From: Doris montereyensis | Taxonomy: Eukaryota > Mollusca > Gastropoda > Nudibranchia > Dorididae | Reading direction: 5' to 3' | Length of the DNA stretch: 64,000 nucleotides | Assembly: GCA_037039925.1 (NCBI GenBank) | Contig: JAXRKP010000928.1 | Span: forward strand, 131,028 to 195,027 | Part shown: one piece after another, positions 47,704 through 60,560 of the stretch | How the letters are laid out: every line of letters starts with the position of its first letter | How positions within the stretch are numbered: position 1 is the stretch's first letter | Notes under the pieces: model-generated | Seen by the model: only the letters and a program-made list of their open reading frames with translations | The model's database searches: none | What the model was told of the DNA's origin: nothing | Translations under genes and position numbers: made by a program

Positions 47704-49813
47704 AATTACGTGTCAGACAGAATGTTTTAGAGGCAAAAGATACGTATGAGGATAAAAAAATCTGTTTCAGAATCGCTGATACGTTAAAAAATCAGAATTC
47801 ACATTCAAGACTCAAAGTTTACGTGTGATTATTATAGATCAGCCTACATTTAAGAATCATATGATAGATGTGACAATCAGAGATTTCGTATGAGAATCAT
47901 AAAACACACATACGTTTTGATTCATGTCACCATAAAACACACATACGTTTTGATTCATGTCCCCGTTTTGATTCTTGTCACGTTTTATAAAGCACACATA
48001 TGTTTTCATCCATGATTCATGTCACCATAAAGCACACATACGTTTTGATTCTTGTCACCATAAAGCACACATACGTTTTGATTCATGTCACCATAAAGCA
48101 CACATACGTTTGATTCATGTCATAAAGCACCATATGTCACCATAAAGCACACATACGTTTTAATTTTTCATCCATACGTCACCATAAAGCACACATACGT
48201 TTTGATTCATGTCACTATAAAGCACACATACGTTTTGATTCATGTCACCATAAAGCACACATACGTTTTGATTCATGTCACCATAAAGCAAATACGTTTT
48301 GATTCATCATTATAAAGCACATACGTTTTGATTCATTCATAAAGTCATACGTTTTCATTCATGTAAAACACACATACGTTTTTTTGATTTACGTTTTGAT
48401 TCATGTCGATAAAGCATACATACGTTTTGATTCATGTCCCCATAAAGCACACATACGTTTTGATTCATGTCACCATAAATACATATACGTTTTGATTCAT
48501 TCATGTAAAACACCATACGTTTTATTCATGTCACCATAAACACTACATTTTGATTCATATCGCCATAAAGCTCATTGCATATTTTTGATTAATGTCGCTA
48601 TAACGTACGTCACCAGCCAGTTGATTCATGGAAATCGCCTATTTTCCTCTAGAGAGAGTGATAATTACGCTGAGTGACTGTCGGCATATACCTAGCTCTC
48701 TAAGCCAATATATAATATACCACCCTATTAATAAACATAAGCAAAGAAGGATGACGTGAGATGGGCAGGGAAAGAACAAACAGCGCTAAAATGCTGACAT
48801 AAACCATATATTATTATTATGTAGGCATAAGGGGAAAACTGGGGATATCCTGCGAGTTTAATTAGTTGTTATGTCCCTTCGATACCGCAAGACCGTATTT
48901 ACGCGCGTCCGTCGTTAACGATGGGCTTGAGTTACGTCGCAGCAATGCAACACTGCTTCGACTCGTTGTATACATGTCAATACAAACTCAACCGCAAATC
49001 AGGCAACTTATAATTGGATACAGCAATACAATGCTACATGACAACAACAACAACAACAACAACAACAAAATAGCACAGTATATCGTTACACTTTTACCCT
49101 TTTTGTTTAATAATGGCAGATCTACCTCTTGTAATTTATTCGCAATTTAAGGCATGCAAGTCGAATGCTTTAAACATAAAACTAAAACGTTATTTGATTT
49201 TGTTGTTCTCTTTTAATTCGTGTGTTGTTGTTTTTCAAATAGGATGGATTTGAACCCTTTGCCAAGGCAAGGGTAGTCACGGTAGAAAATGGGTTCACTC
49301 ACTTAGCTTTATATATTTTCTCCGAGAATCTGTACGTTAATGATTAATCTAAGTAACATGTGTTTCTAATTTCAATATTATATTGATGCATTCTTGTATT
49401 TCTAACGGAAAATGTTAAAACACACATATAATTTCCTTTTTTATGGATTAATAAAGGTAATTGAATTAAATTGAATTGACTACAACAATGAATGTGTTTG
49501 ATTTTTAAATGTATCTACAATTCTCAAGCATAATTTCTGATTCTAAACCTAATATCTAACTTTCAAGCGTAATCTCTGATTGTTAAATGTAATCTGCACT
49601 TCTCAAAAAAGTGTCGGATTCTCATACGAAATCTCTGATTATCACATCTATCATATGATTCTTAAATGTAGGCTAATTTATGATAATCGCACATAAACTT
49701 CGAGTCTTGAACGTGAATTTTGATTTTTAAACATATCTGCGATTCTGAAACAGATTTTGTTTCAACACCACACGTATTTTTGCACGTAAAACATACCGGC
49801 TGACAAGTAATTA
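47704..49813. mobile_element. foldback-like element with ~195-bp inverted arms
   Basis: 47,704-47,898 is the imperfect reverse complement of 49,617-49,813. Shared blocks read inward include 'tctcatacgaaatctctgat', 'catctatcatatgattctta' + 'aatgtagg' and 'gattctgaaacagatttt'. The outer ends match as AATTAC-x-TGTCAG. Between the arms lie a 33-bp satellite and about 900 bp of other sequence without a recognised gene. A foldback or large DNA transposon is inferred. Confidence 0.7.
47905..48600. repeat. 33-bp satellite inside the inverted-repeat element
   Basis: About 20 copies of 'ccataaagcacacatacgtt' + 'ttgattcatgtca', with deletions increasing towards the right. Confidence 0.95.
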
Positions 49814-49819
49814 AGATTT

Positions 49820-50345
49820 CAAAAAAATTTTTTTTACATAATTCCCAAAACGCAATCTTGATTCTGAAACCGAATTTACGATTCTCGATACGTAATCTAC
49901 GATTATCATGCGTAATCTACGATTCTTAAACGTAATCTACATCTTAAACGCAAACTTCTATTCTCAAACGTAATCTACAATTCTCAAAAGGTCATCTACG
50001 TTTTATAAACGTAATCTACGATTCTCAAAATGTCATCTAGGAAATCTCAGAAGGTAAGCTACGTTTCTCAAAAGGTTATTTACGATTCTCAAAACATAAT
50101 CTACGATTTATAAACGTAATCTAGGACTCTGAAAACGAAGTCTAACATTCTCAAACGTGGTCTTTGATTCTCAAACGTAATCTACGATTCTCAAAACGTC
50201 ATTTACGATTCTCAAAGTCATCTACGATTCTCAAACAAACACGAATCTACGATTCCCAAACACAATCTACGATTCTCAAACACAATCTACGATTCTCAAA
50301 CACAATCTACAATTCTCAAACACAATCTACGATTCTCAAAACGTA
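49820..50345. repeat. 20-22-bp tandem array
   Basis: Copies of 'acgtaatctacgattctcaa', ending in a cleaner 20-bp form 'tcaaacacaatctacgattc'. The motif resembles the inner text of the adjacent inverted arm. Confidence 0.9.
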
Positions 50346-50404
50346 CAAGTCACTCGTGATGCCTTGAATAAGAGCTGACATTAGTTTTCGAGGGCGGGGG
50401 GGTG

Positions 50405-50500
50405 GGGGGTGGGAGTCAGCCCCAGCATTGCTAGGATTCACACCCAGTACCTAATGATCCAAGGTCCGGCAACCTAACCACTACCCCATCGACGCCACTA
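50405..50500 (-). repeat. SINE family A head fragment
   Basis: Minus-strand 'gtggcgtcgatggggtagtg' + 'gttaggttgccgg' and B-box-like 'gtgtgaatcctagc' match the tRNA-like head of family A. Confidence 0.55.
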
Positions 50501-50692
50501 CTTATATATAGGATGACAGTGTAGTTTCTGGTGATGTTATTAGCCTTCAGGGATTCCTCTATGTTAACAATATTAATTGATTTTTATAACAATGCACATT
50601 TGAATGATATGCTCTACTTCTTTTCTTTCCTACTTACTATTATTTTTCTTTATCTTCCTGTTTCTTCTTAATTCCCTTTGAGATCACCTACT

Positions 50693-52655
50693 ACTAACTG
50701 TCGTGGACTTTATCGCAACCACACTGACCTACTAAAATGTCGTGGACGCCATCGCAACGACACTGACCTACTAAAATGTCGTGGACGCCATCGCAACCAC
50801 ACTGACCTACTAAAATGTCGTGGACACCATCGCAACCCCACCGACCTACTAAAATGCCGTGGACGCCATCGCAACGACACTGACCTACTACTGTCGGGAC
50901 GCCATCGCAACCACACTGACCTACTACTGTCATGGACGTCATAGCAACGACATGGACTAGCAACGACCTACTACTGTCATGGACGCCATAGCAACGACAC
51001 TGACCTACTACTGTCATGGACGCCATAGCAACGACACTGACCTACTACTGTCATGGACGTCATAGCAACGACACTGACCTACTACTGTCATGGACGTCAT
51101 AGCAACGACACTGACCTACTACTGTCATGGACGTCATAGCAACGACACTGACCAACTATTGTCGTGGAAACCATTGTCATGGACGTCGTCGCCATTACAA
51201 TGACACCGACTACTACTACTGACCTACTACTATTGTCGTGGACGCCATTACAATGACACTGACCTACTACTATTGTCGGGGACGCCATTACCAATGACAC
51301 CGACCTACTACTATTGTCGGGGACGCCATTACAACTGACCTACTACTATTGTCGTGGACGCCATTACAATGACACCGACCTACTACTATTGTCGGGGACG
51401 CCATTACAATGACACCGACCTACTACTATTGTCGGGGACGCCATTACAATGACACCGACCTACTACTATTGTCGGGGACGCCATTACAATGACACCGACC
51501 TACTACTATTGTCGGGGACGCCATTGCAATGACACCGATCTACTACTATTGTCGGGGACGCCATTACAATGACACCGACCTACTACTGACTGTCGGGGAC
51601 GCCATTGCAAAGACACCGACCTACTACTGACTGTCGTGGACGCCATTACAATGACACCGACCTACTACTATTGTCGGGGACGCCATTACAATGACACCGA
51701 CCTACTACTATTGTCGGGGACGCCATTACAATGACACCGACCTACTATTATTGTCGTGAACGCCATTACAACGACACCGACCTACTACTATTGTCGGGGT
51801 CATTACAATGTCATTGTCGTGGACGCCATTACAACGACACCGACCTACTTCTGACTATTGTCGGGGACGCCATTACAATGAAACCGACCTACTACTATTG
51901 TCGGGGACGCCATACAATGACACCGACCGACTACTGACTGTCGGGGACGCCATTGCAAAGACACCGACCTACTACTGACTGTCGTGGACGCCATTGCAAT
52001 GACCTACTCGTCGTGGACGCCATTGCAAAGACACTGACCTACTATTATTGCCGTGAACGCCATCGCCACGACACCGACCTACTATTATTGTCGTGAACGC
52101 CATTGCCACGACACCGACCTACTACTGACTGTTGAGGATGTCATTGCAACGACACTGACCTACTACTGACTGTCGTGGACGCCATCGCAACGACACTGAC
52201 CTAATACTATTGTCGTGGACGCTATTGCAACGACATTGACCTATTGCTATTGTCGTGTACGTCATCGTAGCGACACTGACATATTACTATTGTCGTGTAC
52301 GTCATCGTAGCGACACTGACATAATACTATGGTCGTGTACGTCATCGTAGCGACACTGACATATTACTATTGTCGTGGACGCCATCGCAACGACACTGAC
52401 CTATTACTATTGTCGTGTACGTCATCGTAGCGACACTGACATATTACTATTGTCGTGTACGTCATCGTAGCGACACTGACATATTACTATTGTCGTGTAC
52501 GTCATCGTAGCGACACTGACATATTACTATTGTCGTGTACGTCATCGTAGCGACACTGACATATTACTATTGTCGTGTACGTCATCGTAGCGACACTGAC
52601 CTATTACTATTGTCGTGGACGCCATCGCAACGACACTGACCTACTACTATTGTCC
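50693..52655. repeat. 40-bp minisatellite, ~48 copies, three subfamily blocks
   Basis: Unit 'tgtcgtggacgccatcgcaa' + 'cgacactgacctactactat'. The left block is of a 'gtggacgccatcgcaac/gtcatagcaacgac' type, the middle block is 'gtcggggacgccattacaat', and the right block (52,250-52,600) is 'gtcgtgtacgtcatcgtagc'. Confidence 0.97.
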
Positions 52656-52867
52656 TTATAATGGACCTTTACTAAATAATGAAGTTTATCATAAGCTGCA
52701 TTACAAAGTTTACAAAAGCAAAGGAAACACAATCTAAGTCGGTGACCACACGTCTGGTACAGTTTGAAGAAAAAATAGCAGGCATGAGAAACAACAATAA
52801 ATACTGTCTTCCATTCTCCTCTCCATTCTCTTTACATCTTTCCTGTTCTGCTTTATTTTCAGATATT

Positions 52868-55800
52868 ACACTATCAGATCCGGGCAGTGAAAAGGTAAGC
52901 ACCTGTACGGGGATGAGTCGGCCACGCCCTCCTTAAGTCTCTTGCTGCCTTGCAGGCGGGTCTTGGTTGACCAAAGGCTAAGGAGTTCGTTCTGATAGAA
53001 AATAACAAGGCCTGATAGGGGGCCTCAAGGTGGCAGCCCCACCATCTACCTATGGTACAGTAGGCTAATCCACTGCTTATCCAAAACCAAAATGATGCAG
53101 AGAAATAAATGTAATATACCCGGCTTGACCTTTCAACGACGAAAATGGAAACGAACACGGACTGTGATTTTTGGGACATGGAATGTTAGGGCGATATATA
53201 GAAAAGAGTTAGAATTAGTTGAAGAAATGGAAAATTTCAAAGTAGACATTTTAGTTATTACAGAAACAAAGAAAGAAAGGACAAGGAATAGAAAATATAG
53301 GACCAAATCATACTTTAATCTTCTCAAGAGTAGATGTAAAAGATAGAGCTAGAGCAGGAGTAGGCCTCCTATTGCATAAAAGGCAAGAAAAGCTAATAGA
53401 AATTTGGAAATTTATAAGCCCACGGCTATTAGAGGTAAATATTAAACCAATAGGAGGATAAATTAAATCATTCATAGCTTATGGACCAAACGAAGATGCC
53501 ACCAAAGAAGAAAAAGATATCTTCGAAAAAACGATTTACAAATAGCTGCAGAGAATCTCAAACCCAAACAGGAACTAATGGTTTCAGGAGATTTAAACGC
53601 TAGATTAGGCAACAATGTAGAAACATCAGGAGGAGCGATAGGTAAAGGATGTGAGACAACTTCTCCAAATGGAGAGAGACTAATATATTTGTGCCTAAAG
53701 AATAACATGAAAATAGCTAACACATTTGTCCTCATAAAGATATCCACAAATATACAAGAGTAATAAATGAAGACAGATGTAAAAAGTCAATGATAGACTA
53801 CATAATAGTTAGCAGCTCCCTTTTTACAGTACACTGGATGCAAGAATACACAGAGGAGCTGAAATATTTAGTGATCGTCACCTAGTGATAGCCAAAATGA
53901 GATTATTAACTGAAGAAAACAAACAGAAAAGGAAAGAAAAGAAAACTACTAAACTCAAAATAGAAGAACTAAATAAACCAATAGTAAAACAGAATACCAA
54001 TCCATGAAAAAAAGATTTATCAGTGAAAGGCAGATGGATCTGAAGGATAGCACAATAGAAGAAAAGTGGCAAATGTATAAAGAAACACTCCTCACGTGTA
54101 CTGAAGAGGTTTGTGGTAGGAAACAAATTTTTTAAAAACATAGGAAAAGAACAGCGTGGTGGAATGAAAATGTCAAGACTAAGATCAAAGAAAAAAAAGG
54201 ATGCCTGGAAGAAATACTTGCAAACAAAGAGATCAGAGGATAGAATAAATTATGTGAGTGAAGAACTATCGCCAAAGAGGAAGTTAAAAAGCAAAACAGG
54301 AACAGTGGGAAGAGTTTGGACAAAGATTTCAAGAAAGCTATCTGGGGAGCAATGAAGAGCAAGAGAAAGACCAAAGCATGCCCAACACGACACATTAAGA
54401 ACACCAAAGCATAAATAATGAAAGGGGACAGCGAAATCATGGAAAAGTGGAGAAAATGTTTTCAACAATTACATAACCCCTCCAGAACATATGAAACAAT
54501 AAGTACAGATCAATTAGTAAGAGTAACAAGTAATCCAGATGAGACAGCTGAAGATGTAGATATCTCAATGAAAAAACTCCAAACAGCTATAAGACAAGCG
54601 AAATTAGGAAAGGCCCCAGGAGCAGATTAAGTTTATCCAGAAGTGATTAAAAACCAAGGGAGAGAGGAAGACAGACTACTACATGTAATATGTCAACAGG
54701 CATGGAAGTCAAAACAGGTGCCAGACGATTGAAAGAAGGGAACGGTAGTGCCAATACACAAGAAAGGATCAACTATGGAATGCTCAAACTATAGATGGAT
54801 ATCACTACTTAGCGTACCAGGAAAAGTGTACGCCAGAATTCTAGAAATGAGACTAAGGAAAGAGTAGAGGATCAGATTCAAGAACACCAGAGTGGATTTA
54901 GACCAGGAAGAAGTGTACAAGACCACATATTTACAATTAGACAAATAATAGAAAACTTCTTTGAGAGAAACATTGCCTTGCACATGTGTTTAATTGACTT
55001 AGAAAATGTATTTGACACTGTGATGTGGGACGAACTATGGCATTCCTTAAAAGAACACAATGTAGAACAACATTTAATAGAGGCCAATAAACGTCTTTAT
55101 ATAAACCAACATATGCAGTGCGAGAAGCTGAAAATGTATCTGAAGAATTTGATATAGATATAGAAGTAAGACAGGATTGTATCCTAAATCCTCTTTTGTT
55201 TATCATATTTATAGATTCAATCTCAAAGGCATCATCAAAAATGAAGAAAAAGAATGTAGGTATGTGGAAGCTCAAACCAGTAAATGTATCAATGCTTTCA
55301 TTTGCTGATGATTTAGTTCTGTTTGGAAAGTCAGAAAAGGACCTGCATTCGAATATCAATATCGCGTGATGAATAATGAATTAAATAAAAGAGGAATGAG
55401 AGTAAATGCAAAGAAAACAAAAATAATGCTAGTAACTAGGGAAGCTAAAATACAAAATCTTAAATTGGACAGGGAGAATTTAGAACAAGTTCAAAGCTAC
55501 AATTACCTAGGAGTAATGATTAACTCAGAGGGAAAACTAAGAGAAGAAATCAACCAGAGAATCCAAAAGGCAAGTGCAATATATAACCATCTGGGGAAAG
55601 CCATTTATAGGTAAACAAGAATTGTCAACAAAAAACTAAAATGGCAGTATACACCATAGTTTATTGTCCTACTCTCCTCTATGGCAGTGCAACCTGGACC
55701 TTAGACAATAGGGAATACAGTAGAGTACAGGCAGCCGGAATGAAATATCTAAGAAGAGTAGTGGGGAAAACTAAAAGAGACAAATCAGAAACACAACAAT

Positions 55801-56112
55801 AAGAGATCAAACCAAATCAGACAACATAAATACTAAAATAGAAAGGAATCAACTTAGATGGTTTGGACATGTAAACAGAACGAATGACAATAGAATGGTT
55901 AAAGCAGTATACAGTGTTAAAGCCTAAGGTAAAATACCAAAAGTCAGACCTCGGAGAAAGAGGAAGAAAATATAAAAGAGGCATTAAAAAGAAATTTAAC
56001 TTTTAAGGAAGGAAATAGAAAATGTCAGGACAGGGCAGCATGGAGAAAGATCATTTCGGGCATCTAAACCCATACACCGGAAGGTAGAATGAGAGCTGAT
56101 AAAGAAAGAAAG
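52868..56112 (+). mobile_element. nearly full-length, inactive LINE (same family as 44,278-46,718)
   Basis: A GC-rich 5' UTR (52,890-53,090) precedes the endonuclease (FGTWNVRAIYRKELELVEEM; VSGDLNARLGN). The EN/RT linker matches the minus-strand copy (MDLKDSTIEEKWQMYKETLL-like). RT motifs are SLLSVPGKVYARILEMRLRK, QEHQSGFRPGRSVQDHIF and LSFADDLVLFG (~55,300), followed by YNYLGVMINSEGKLREEINQ, CPTLLYGSATWTL and a GATAAAGAAAGAAAG tail. Frameshifts and stops are numerous. Confidence 0.92.
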
Positions 56113-56310
56113 ACACTATCAGGTGCCTGTATAAATGTGTTAATTGTTTGTTGTATAACGAAGGGCTTTACACGAAACGTTATTTCTTTGTTTTGTTTTT
56201 GTTGTTGTTGGTATAGTTGTCATATAAAATCAATATTGTAGTGCATCATGACCAGTGTGACTGTTGAGTAGATAATGTATGATTTTCCTGAGTTACTTCC
56301 CGTGAACCAC

Positions 56311-56346
56311 AACTTCCTTTTAAAATGACGTCACTTCCGCCATCTT
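56311..56346 (+). promoter_or_regulatory. housekeeping-type promoter: CRE, ETS and YY1 motifs
   Basis: A full CRE palindrome TGACGTCA at 56,326-56,333 overlaps an ETS-type CACTTCCG (56,332-56,339), which overlaps the YY1 motif CCGCCATCTT (56,337-56,346). All three occur within 21 bases, and a GTAAGT splice donor follows 35 bases later. In animal promoters this combination marks broadly expressed genes, often with a short non-coding first exon. Confidence 0.6.
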
Positions 56347-56380
56347 CGCTTCCTGATTGAACTCAACATAACCCGAAAAT
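56347..56380 (+). other. probable non-coding first exon of an unidentified plus-strand gene
   Basis: Directly downstream of the promoter motifs, 'ctcaacataacccgaaaat' ends at a consensus donor GTAAGTAA (56,381). The donor's G would complete an ATG in the unspliced DNA, so the exon itself holds no usable start. The TSS is an inference. Confidence 0.45.
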
Positions 56381-56744
56381 GTAAGTAATTATGTTTGTTT
56401 TGTAAACAGTTTATTTTGTTGCAAGCTTTCCATGAATTGCAGGTTACTTATTTCTTTGTCTGTCTGATATCTTGTCTGTGTTAAGGCTATAGCCATTGTG
56501 AATTGGGTAGCAATGACTCATTTCGCTTGTAATTGCAAGCCATAACAATACATGATAAGTCAGAGGCGTTGTTTGTCAGTCAGTGAAGAGTGATCGACTC
56601 CCACTGACAAACCAAAGAAAAATTATTAAAAAATCAATACTTATGTTATGAATATCCCCTTAAGCATAAAATGTTGCTTCTTTTATGTACACATAATATC
56701 AAATAAGGCTCAGGTTTAGGTTTGAGGGAGATTTCACCCAGGAT

Positions 56745-57115
56745 TAGATTCTAGATCCAGCTCAGGCTCAAGCAGTTCAGTACTAATCTAGATCTAGATC
56801 TAGATATTTATCTAGATCTAGATCTAGTACTGAGTACAAAACTATGTCTAGAGAATCTAGACTATAATCTAGTATCTAGATCTAGTTCTGAGTACAAAAA
56901 CTATCTCTAAAGAATCTAGACTATAATTTCTAGATCTAGATCTAGTACTGAGTGCGAACTATCTCTAGTGAATCTAGATAATCTAGTAGGCCTCCTATCT
57001 AGGTCTAAACTCTAGAGAGATTATAAATTGACTCTATTTAGATCTAGATCTGTCTCAAGCTAGAATCGTTTCTAATCTAATTATCTCTAGATCTAGATTC
57101 TTTAGACTTGATCCT
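56745..57115. repeat. AGATCT-rich palindromic tract 3
   Basis: Multiple 'agatctagatctag' runs with 'gtactgagtacaaaactatc' spacers repeated three times, so there is a longer ~65-bp period over the hexamer one. Confidence 0.85.
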
Positions 57116-58160
57116 TAGTCTAACTGGATTAGATGTCCATGAAGAATGATCGCAATGTATCATAATTCAGGATCGAAAATGGGGACCCGAATGTAGAATC
57201 TAGCCTTTGACTTAGGTCTAATCAACCAAACAGACATTTCTACTACTAAAGTAGTTGGGTCTTGAGAGATCGAAAAATTAGAATTGTAGGCAGACCGGGG
57301 TAGTTTTTGCAAACTTCTAACATAGACACACTTGACAAAAAAAAGGCTCTATGGCCATGATTTAAAATCTATTTCTTACCCAATCTGTCAATCGTGTAAT
57401 AAACATCTATCGAGGTACAGGTCAGCTTGCACTAAGTAAAACTTTATGTAGCCGATGGCCATCCATTCCTATCTGACAAGCACACAACACATTGATGAAT
57501 GTTTCCTTACTCAGCTACATCACATTGATTAGGGACACATGTTTGTTTTGGATTGACTGCGATTAAAAATTTTAACCCATGTGGAGCTACCCATCTGATT
57601 AGACACTGTGTTTGGAATTCTGAAGTCATGGTGCGTCGGCCTGGGCCGATTGGCTGGTTCATGTTTTTTGTACTGTGTTATGGATGAAAAATCTACGTGA
57701 CTTTTTAATTTATGTTATTTAGATGTGAAACCTAAATCTATATATTCTGAAATAGTTTTTATTAATAAGCCAAGTAATATTGTTGACTGTGGAAGAACTG
57801 CCCCAAAGCTATGATAAATAAAGAGCAAAATAAGATTGGCAGCTGTGGTCAATTTACATATAAATATATTATACATAAGAATAGCGACTACAGTCTTACA
57901 ACACAGCACATTGTTTCTTTCTAGCATCAATATATAACACACCACAATCCCCAAGCTTTTTTACAGAAGATACCATTTTAGTGTGTAAAGGGGTGGTCAA
58001 TCCTGTCTTACTATGTAACAAAGGGTCTATTCTTCGCACCCAACAACGTCTCCTATCTACTTGGACTCTACCAAGGTTCACTAATTTGGGAAGTAATCAT
58101 CAGTTTTCTCTATTATGATTGGTCGATCAATCAGAAAGCTAGTTTTAAGTTTTATTTCAG

Positions 58161-58286
58161 TCAATGAGTGGAAATACAATATGAAAATCTATAGACACAT
58201 TTTGAGGGTATCCCCCATCCACACGGAAATATCTGGCCTTTTGCGTCGCACAGTTAGCAGGAGGAAGATGGCAAAAGCTAACCTGG
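58161..58286 (+). CDS. probable second exon with start codon, unidentified protein
   Basis: The acceptor TTTTATTTCAG at 58,160 and donor GTAAGA at 58,287 bound this exon. An ATG at 58,181 opens MKIYRHILRVSPIHTEISGL + LRRTVSRRK, basic with no acidic residue but one Glu, resembling a mitochondrial presequence. A second ATG at 58,268 has a strong context (GAAGATGG) and starts MAKANL. A 6-codon upstream frame (from ATG 58,164) ends in TGA overlapping the first ATG. It may follow the 56,347-56,380 exon. I do not recognise the product, and no convincing third exon was found. Confidence 0.4.
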
Positions 58287-59796
58287 GTAAGACTTGCTTT
58301 TCTATTACTCGTTGATACCAAGTACCGCCTTCTCTGGTCTTTTGTTTCTCGAGCTCTCGCTTTGATGAATACAAGATGCCTCGTGCATTCATGATATTCA
58401 TAAAAACGGATATGAACACTCTGAGCCATGGTCCTCATGCATTCATGGCTAAGGAAGATGTAGGTGGGAGGGAAGGGACGGCACTTGTGACCTCCACGCT
58501 GATTGAAGAGTCGTAATAGCTGATGACATACCCAGTGGGAGATTGTAGTAAGTAGTAATAAACAGCTGTCACCATGGTAGAAGGAGAGGGTGGGTTAGGG
58601 GCCTGAAATCTAGCTAGGCTAGTACCCAAAAGGATTGGCGTGAAAAGAAGGGGATGGGTGTGATGCAAAGGCTGTAGTGGGGGCAGAGGCAAGCGAAAGG
58701 TGCTGATGAAGTGACAAAGGAACTGCCTTCAGTCAGCCCTGCCTCTCACTTTTAATCTGGTCTCGTCAAGGCAAAGTAGTTGGTAATTACAGCGTAGGTT
58801 GGTATCAAAACGGGAGTTAGTGTTCATCACCTCTGGTTTCGAGGTCGGGGTCAGATTTCATGAAGTCTTCTAAGTCGTATGTAAGTCAAATAATAAATGA
58901 AATGGTTATGTGTACTGCCAAAATTGGGACATAGAAAAATAGTTCGATGTCCCGCAAATGTCAAAATATTTGAGGGCGTATGTATGTGCAATATTAGAAA
59001 AGGAGAGACGTGTTGTTAGAGTTTGGGTAGGGGTAGTCTTTAGGGGTTGTGATAAAATCTCTTTCTGCATCTAGAAGTAAATGTTTTCTGTATTTTTCTG
59101 TTTTTCTTTCCTTCATTTATTTCTTGGATGAAATGTAAAAGAGGTTCACTCGCGGTGTATATACAAAATCGCTTACTGACGCATTCTAGATTTGCGGTAC
59201 ATTCAACATGTCCTGATAATAAATGGCTCCATTTTTCAGCAGACATGTCATCTGTCTACCTTTCCAACTTTTAACAGTTCTCGTGTTTTTTTCAATGTTT
59301 TTTTTTTGTTTACATGCTACACAAGATAACAGAACATTTAGAAGGACTCCCGTAGCCAGGCCCCCACAAAGGGAAAGGATAAAAAGGATTTTATTTTGAA
59401 GGGCCAAGATAAACATTTGGGGCTTGGTTGTCGTGGGGAATGAAGTGTGAAAGAAAGTTGAGCAATCTTTCGTAACGAAATGCAACGTTTTGGGTCAAGT
59501 TGACATGGTATGAGACTGAGAAGGCAGACTGTTTGAGAAGAAACTGAGACCTGGAAAACCGACGTATAGACATCTGACATCACTGAGATGCCTTGTTGAC
59601 ATTGACATCAGACAAAGTGTGAACTGGAACTGCAGCCATTCTGCTAGCATTGGCTTTTCGAGGTATTTGATTGTTGGGAGTGAGAAATCTTCAGTTGGAT
59701 TATATATGGCGCATTTTTGTCGTGGGTGACCCAATTTGCATATAATCGACTTCCGGTTTATTGCAACTCGGTTAATTGTAACTGCAACTCTGTTAA

Positions 59797-59895
59797 TCGC
59801 CATGAACTTGTAGATAAATGATCATTCTACCCGAATGTAAAGAACAGAAATTTGACATTTTGGTCTCAAACTTGCCAATTCGGGTTCACATGACT
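59797..59895. repeat. end fragment of a type 1 G/C-run element
   Basis: 'cttgtagataaatgatcatt' + 'ctacccgaatgtaaagaacag' and 'ttgccaattcgggttcac' match the right ends of the elements at 14,411 and 33,250. Confidence 0.55.
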
Positions 59896-59984
59896 ATTTA
59901 TAACTCTAGTGATATAAATTTAAAGAAAGCTGTCACTGACAAATTATTCAAATGTTTTGAACATCTCGAGCAACTGATTACCTT

Positions 59985-60560
59985 CAACAAGACAATATAT
60001 CGATCGTCTGATTTCAATTTACAGACCCCCACCTTCCATGAGAAACAATGTAACAACATTGACATCGTTTAATGTATTTGAAGAACTAAAATCAAATAAA
60101 TGGACGATATGGAAAAGGTGTTATAATATAACAGGCGATTTCAATCTTTACATTGGCGATCACAAAAAAAAATCTAATTCACAATGGCTTTCACAACATT
60201 TGGATTCTTTTGACTTAATCTAACACCGCCAGATTCCTGTGTTTGTGAGTATCATTTTCATTCCGTTAGCCCGCCATTGTGAACAGGTTATACCGGGTAA
60301 TTAAAAAAAGTTGGAATGTTACCTTCACTCCTACCTGCGTAGTCTCAGAATTGAATAGTTACCCGATCTAATGGTACTTGGTACCACCCGGGGTTTAAAA
60401 TGCTTGTTAGTGATAATGGTGACAAAGACAGTTTTCCACCTCTATTAGTGAATACATGTGCCTTCTCAGACCATTAACTAATAATCACACTATCTTCCAA
60501 TTGCAAAGAGAATATTTATTAGATATAAGATCAACAACCCAATAGTATACACAGAGAAAA
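59985..60560 (+). mobile_element. endonuclease fragment of a Jockey/CR1-like LINE
   Basis: ITGDFNLYIGDHKKKSNSQW with LSQHLDSFDLI is the TGDFN...H...LLDSFDL block of APE-type endonucleases. It is followed by a degenerate 'SDHYLI'-like region. Frameshifted and truncated at both ends. Confidence 0.65.

Noticed and set aside
50678..52300. CRISPR-like regularly spaced repeats (also at 9,620, 21,868, 47,905 and 63,300)
   Set aside because: These are contiguous tandem units without unique spacers and the DNA is eukaryotic.
58365..58455. Plus-strand MPRAFM... start resembling the N terminus of Snail-type repressors
   Set aside because: Only the first five residues agree and no zinc-finger exons follow.
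58435..58692. 85-residue proline/leucine-rich minus-strand frame
   Set aside because: Low-complexity composition from a GGT/GGA-rich stretch; no support as a gene.
59186..59485. 99-residue minus-strand frame with a hydrophobic segment
   Set aside because: No splice context, no recognisable motif, and overlaps other frames of similar length; probably chance.
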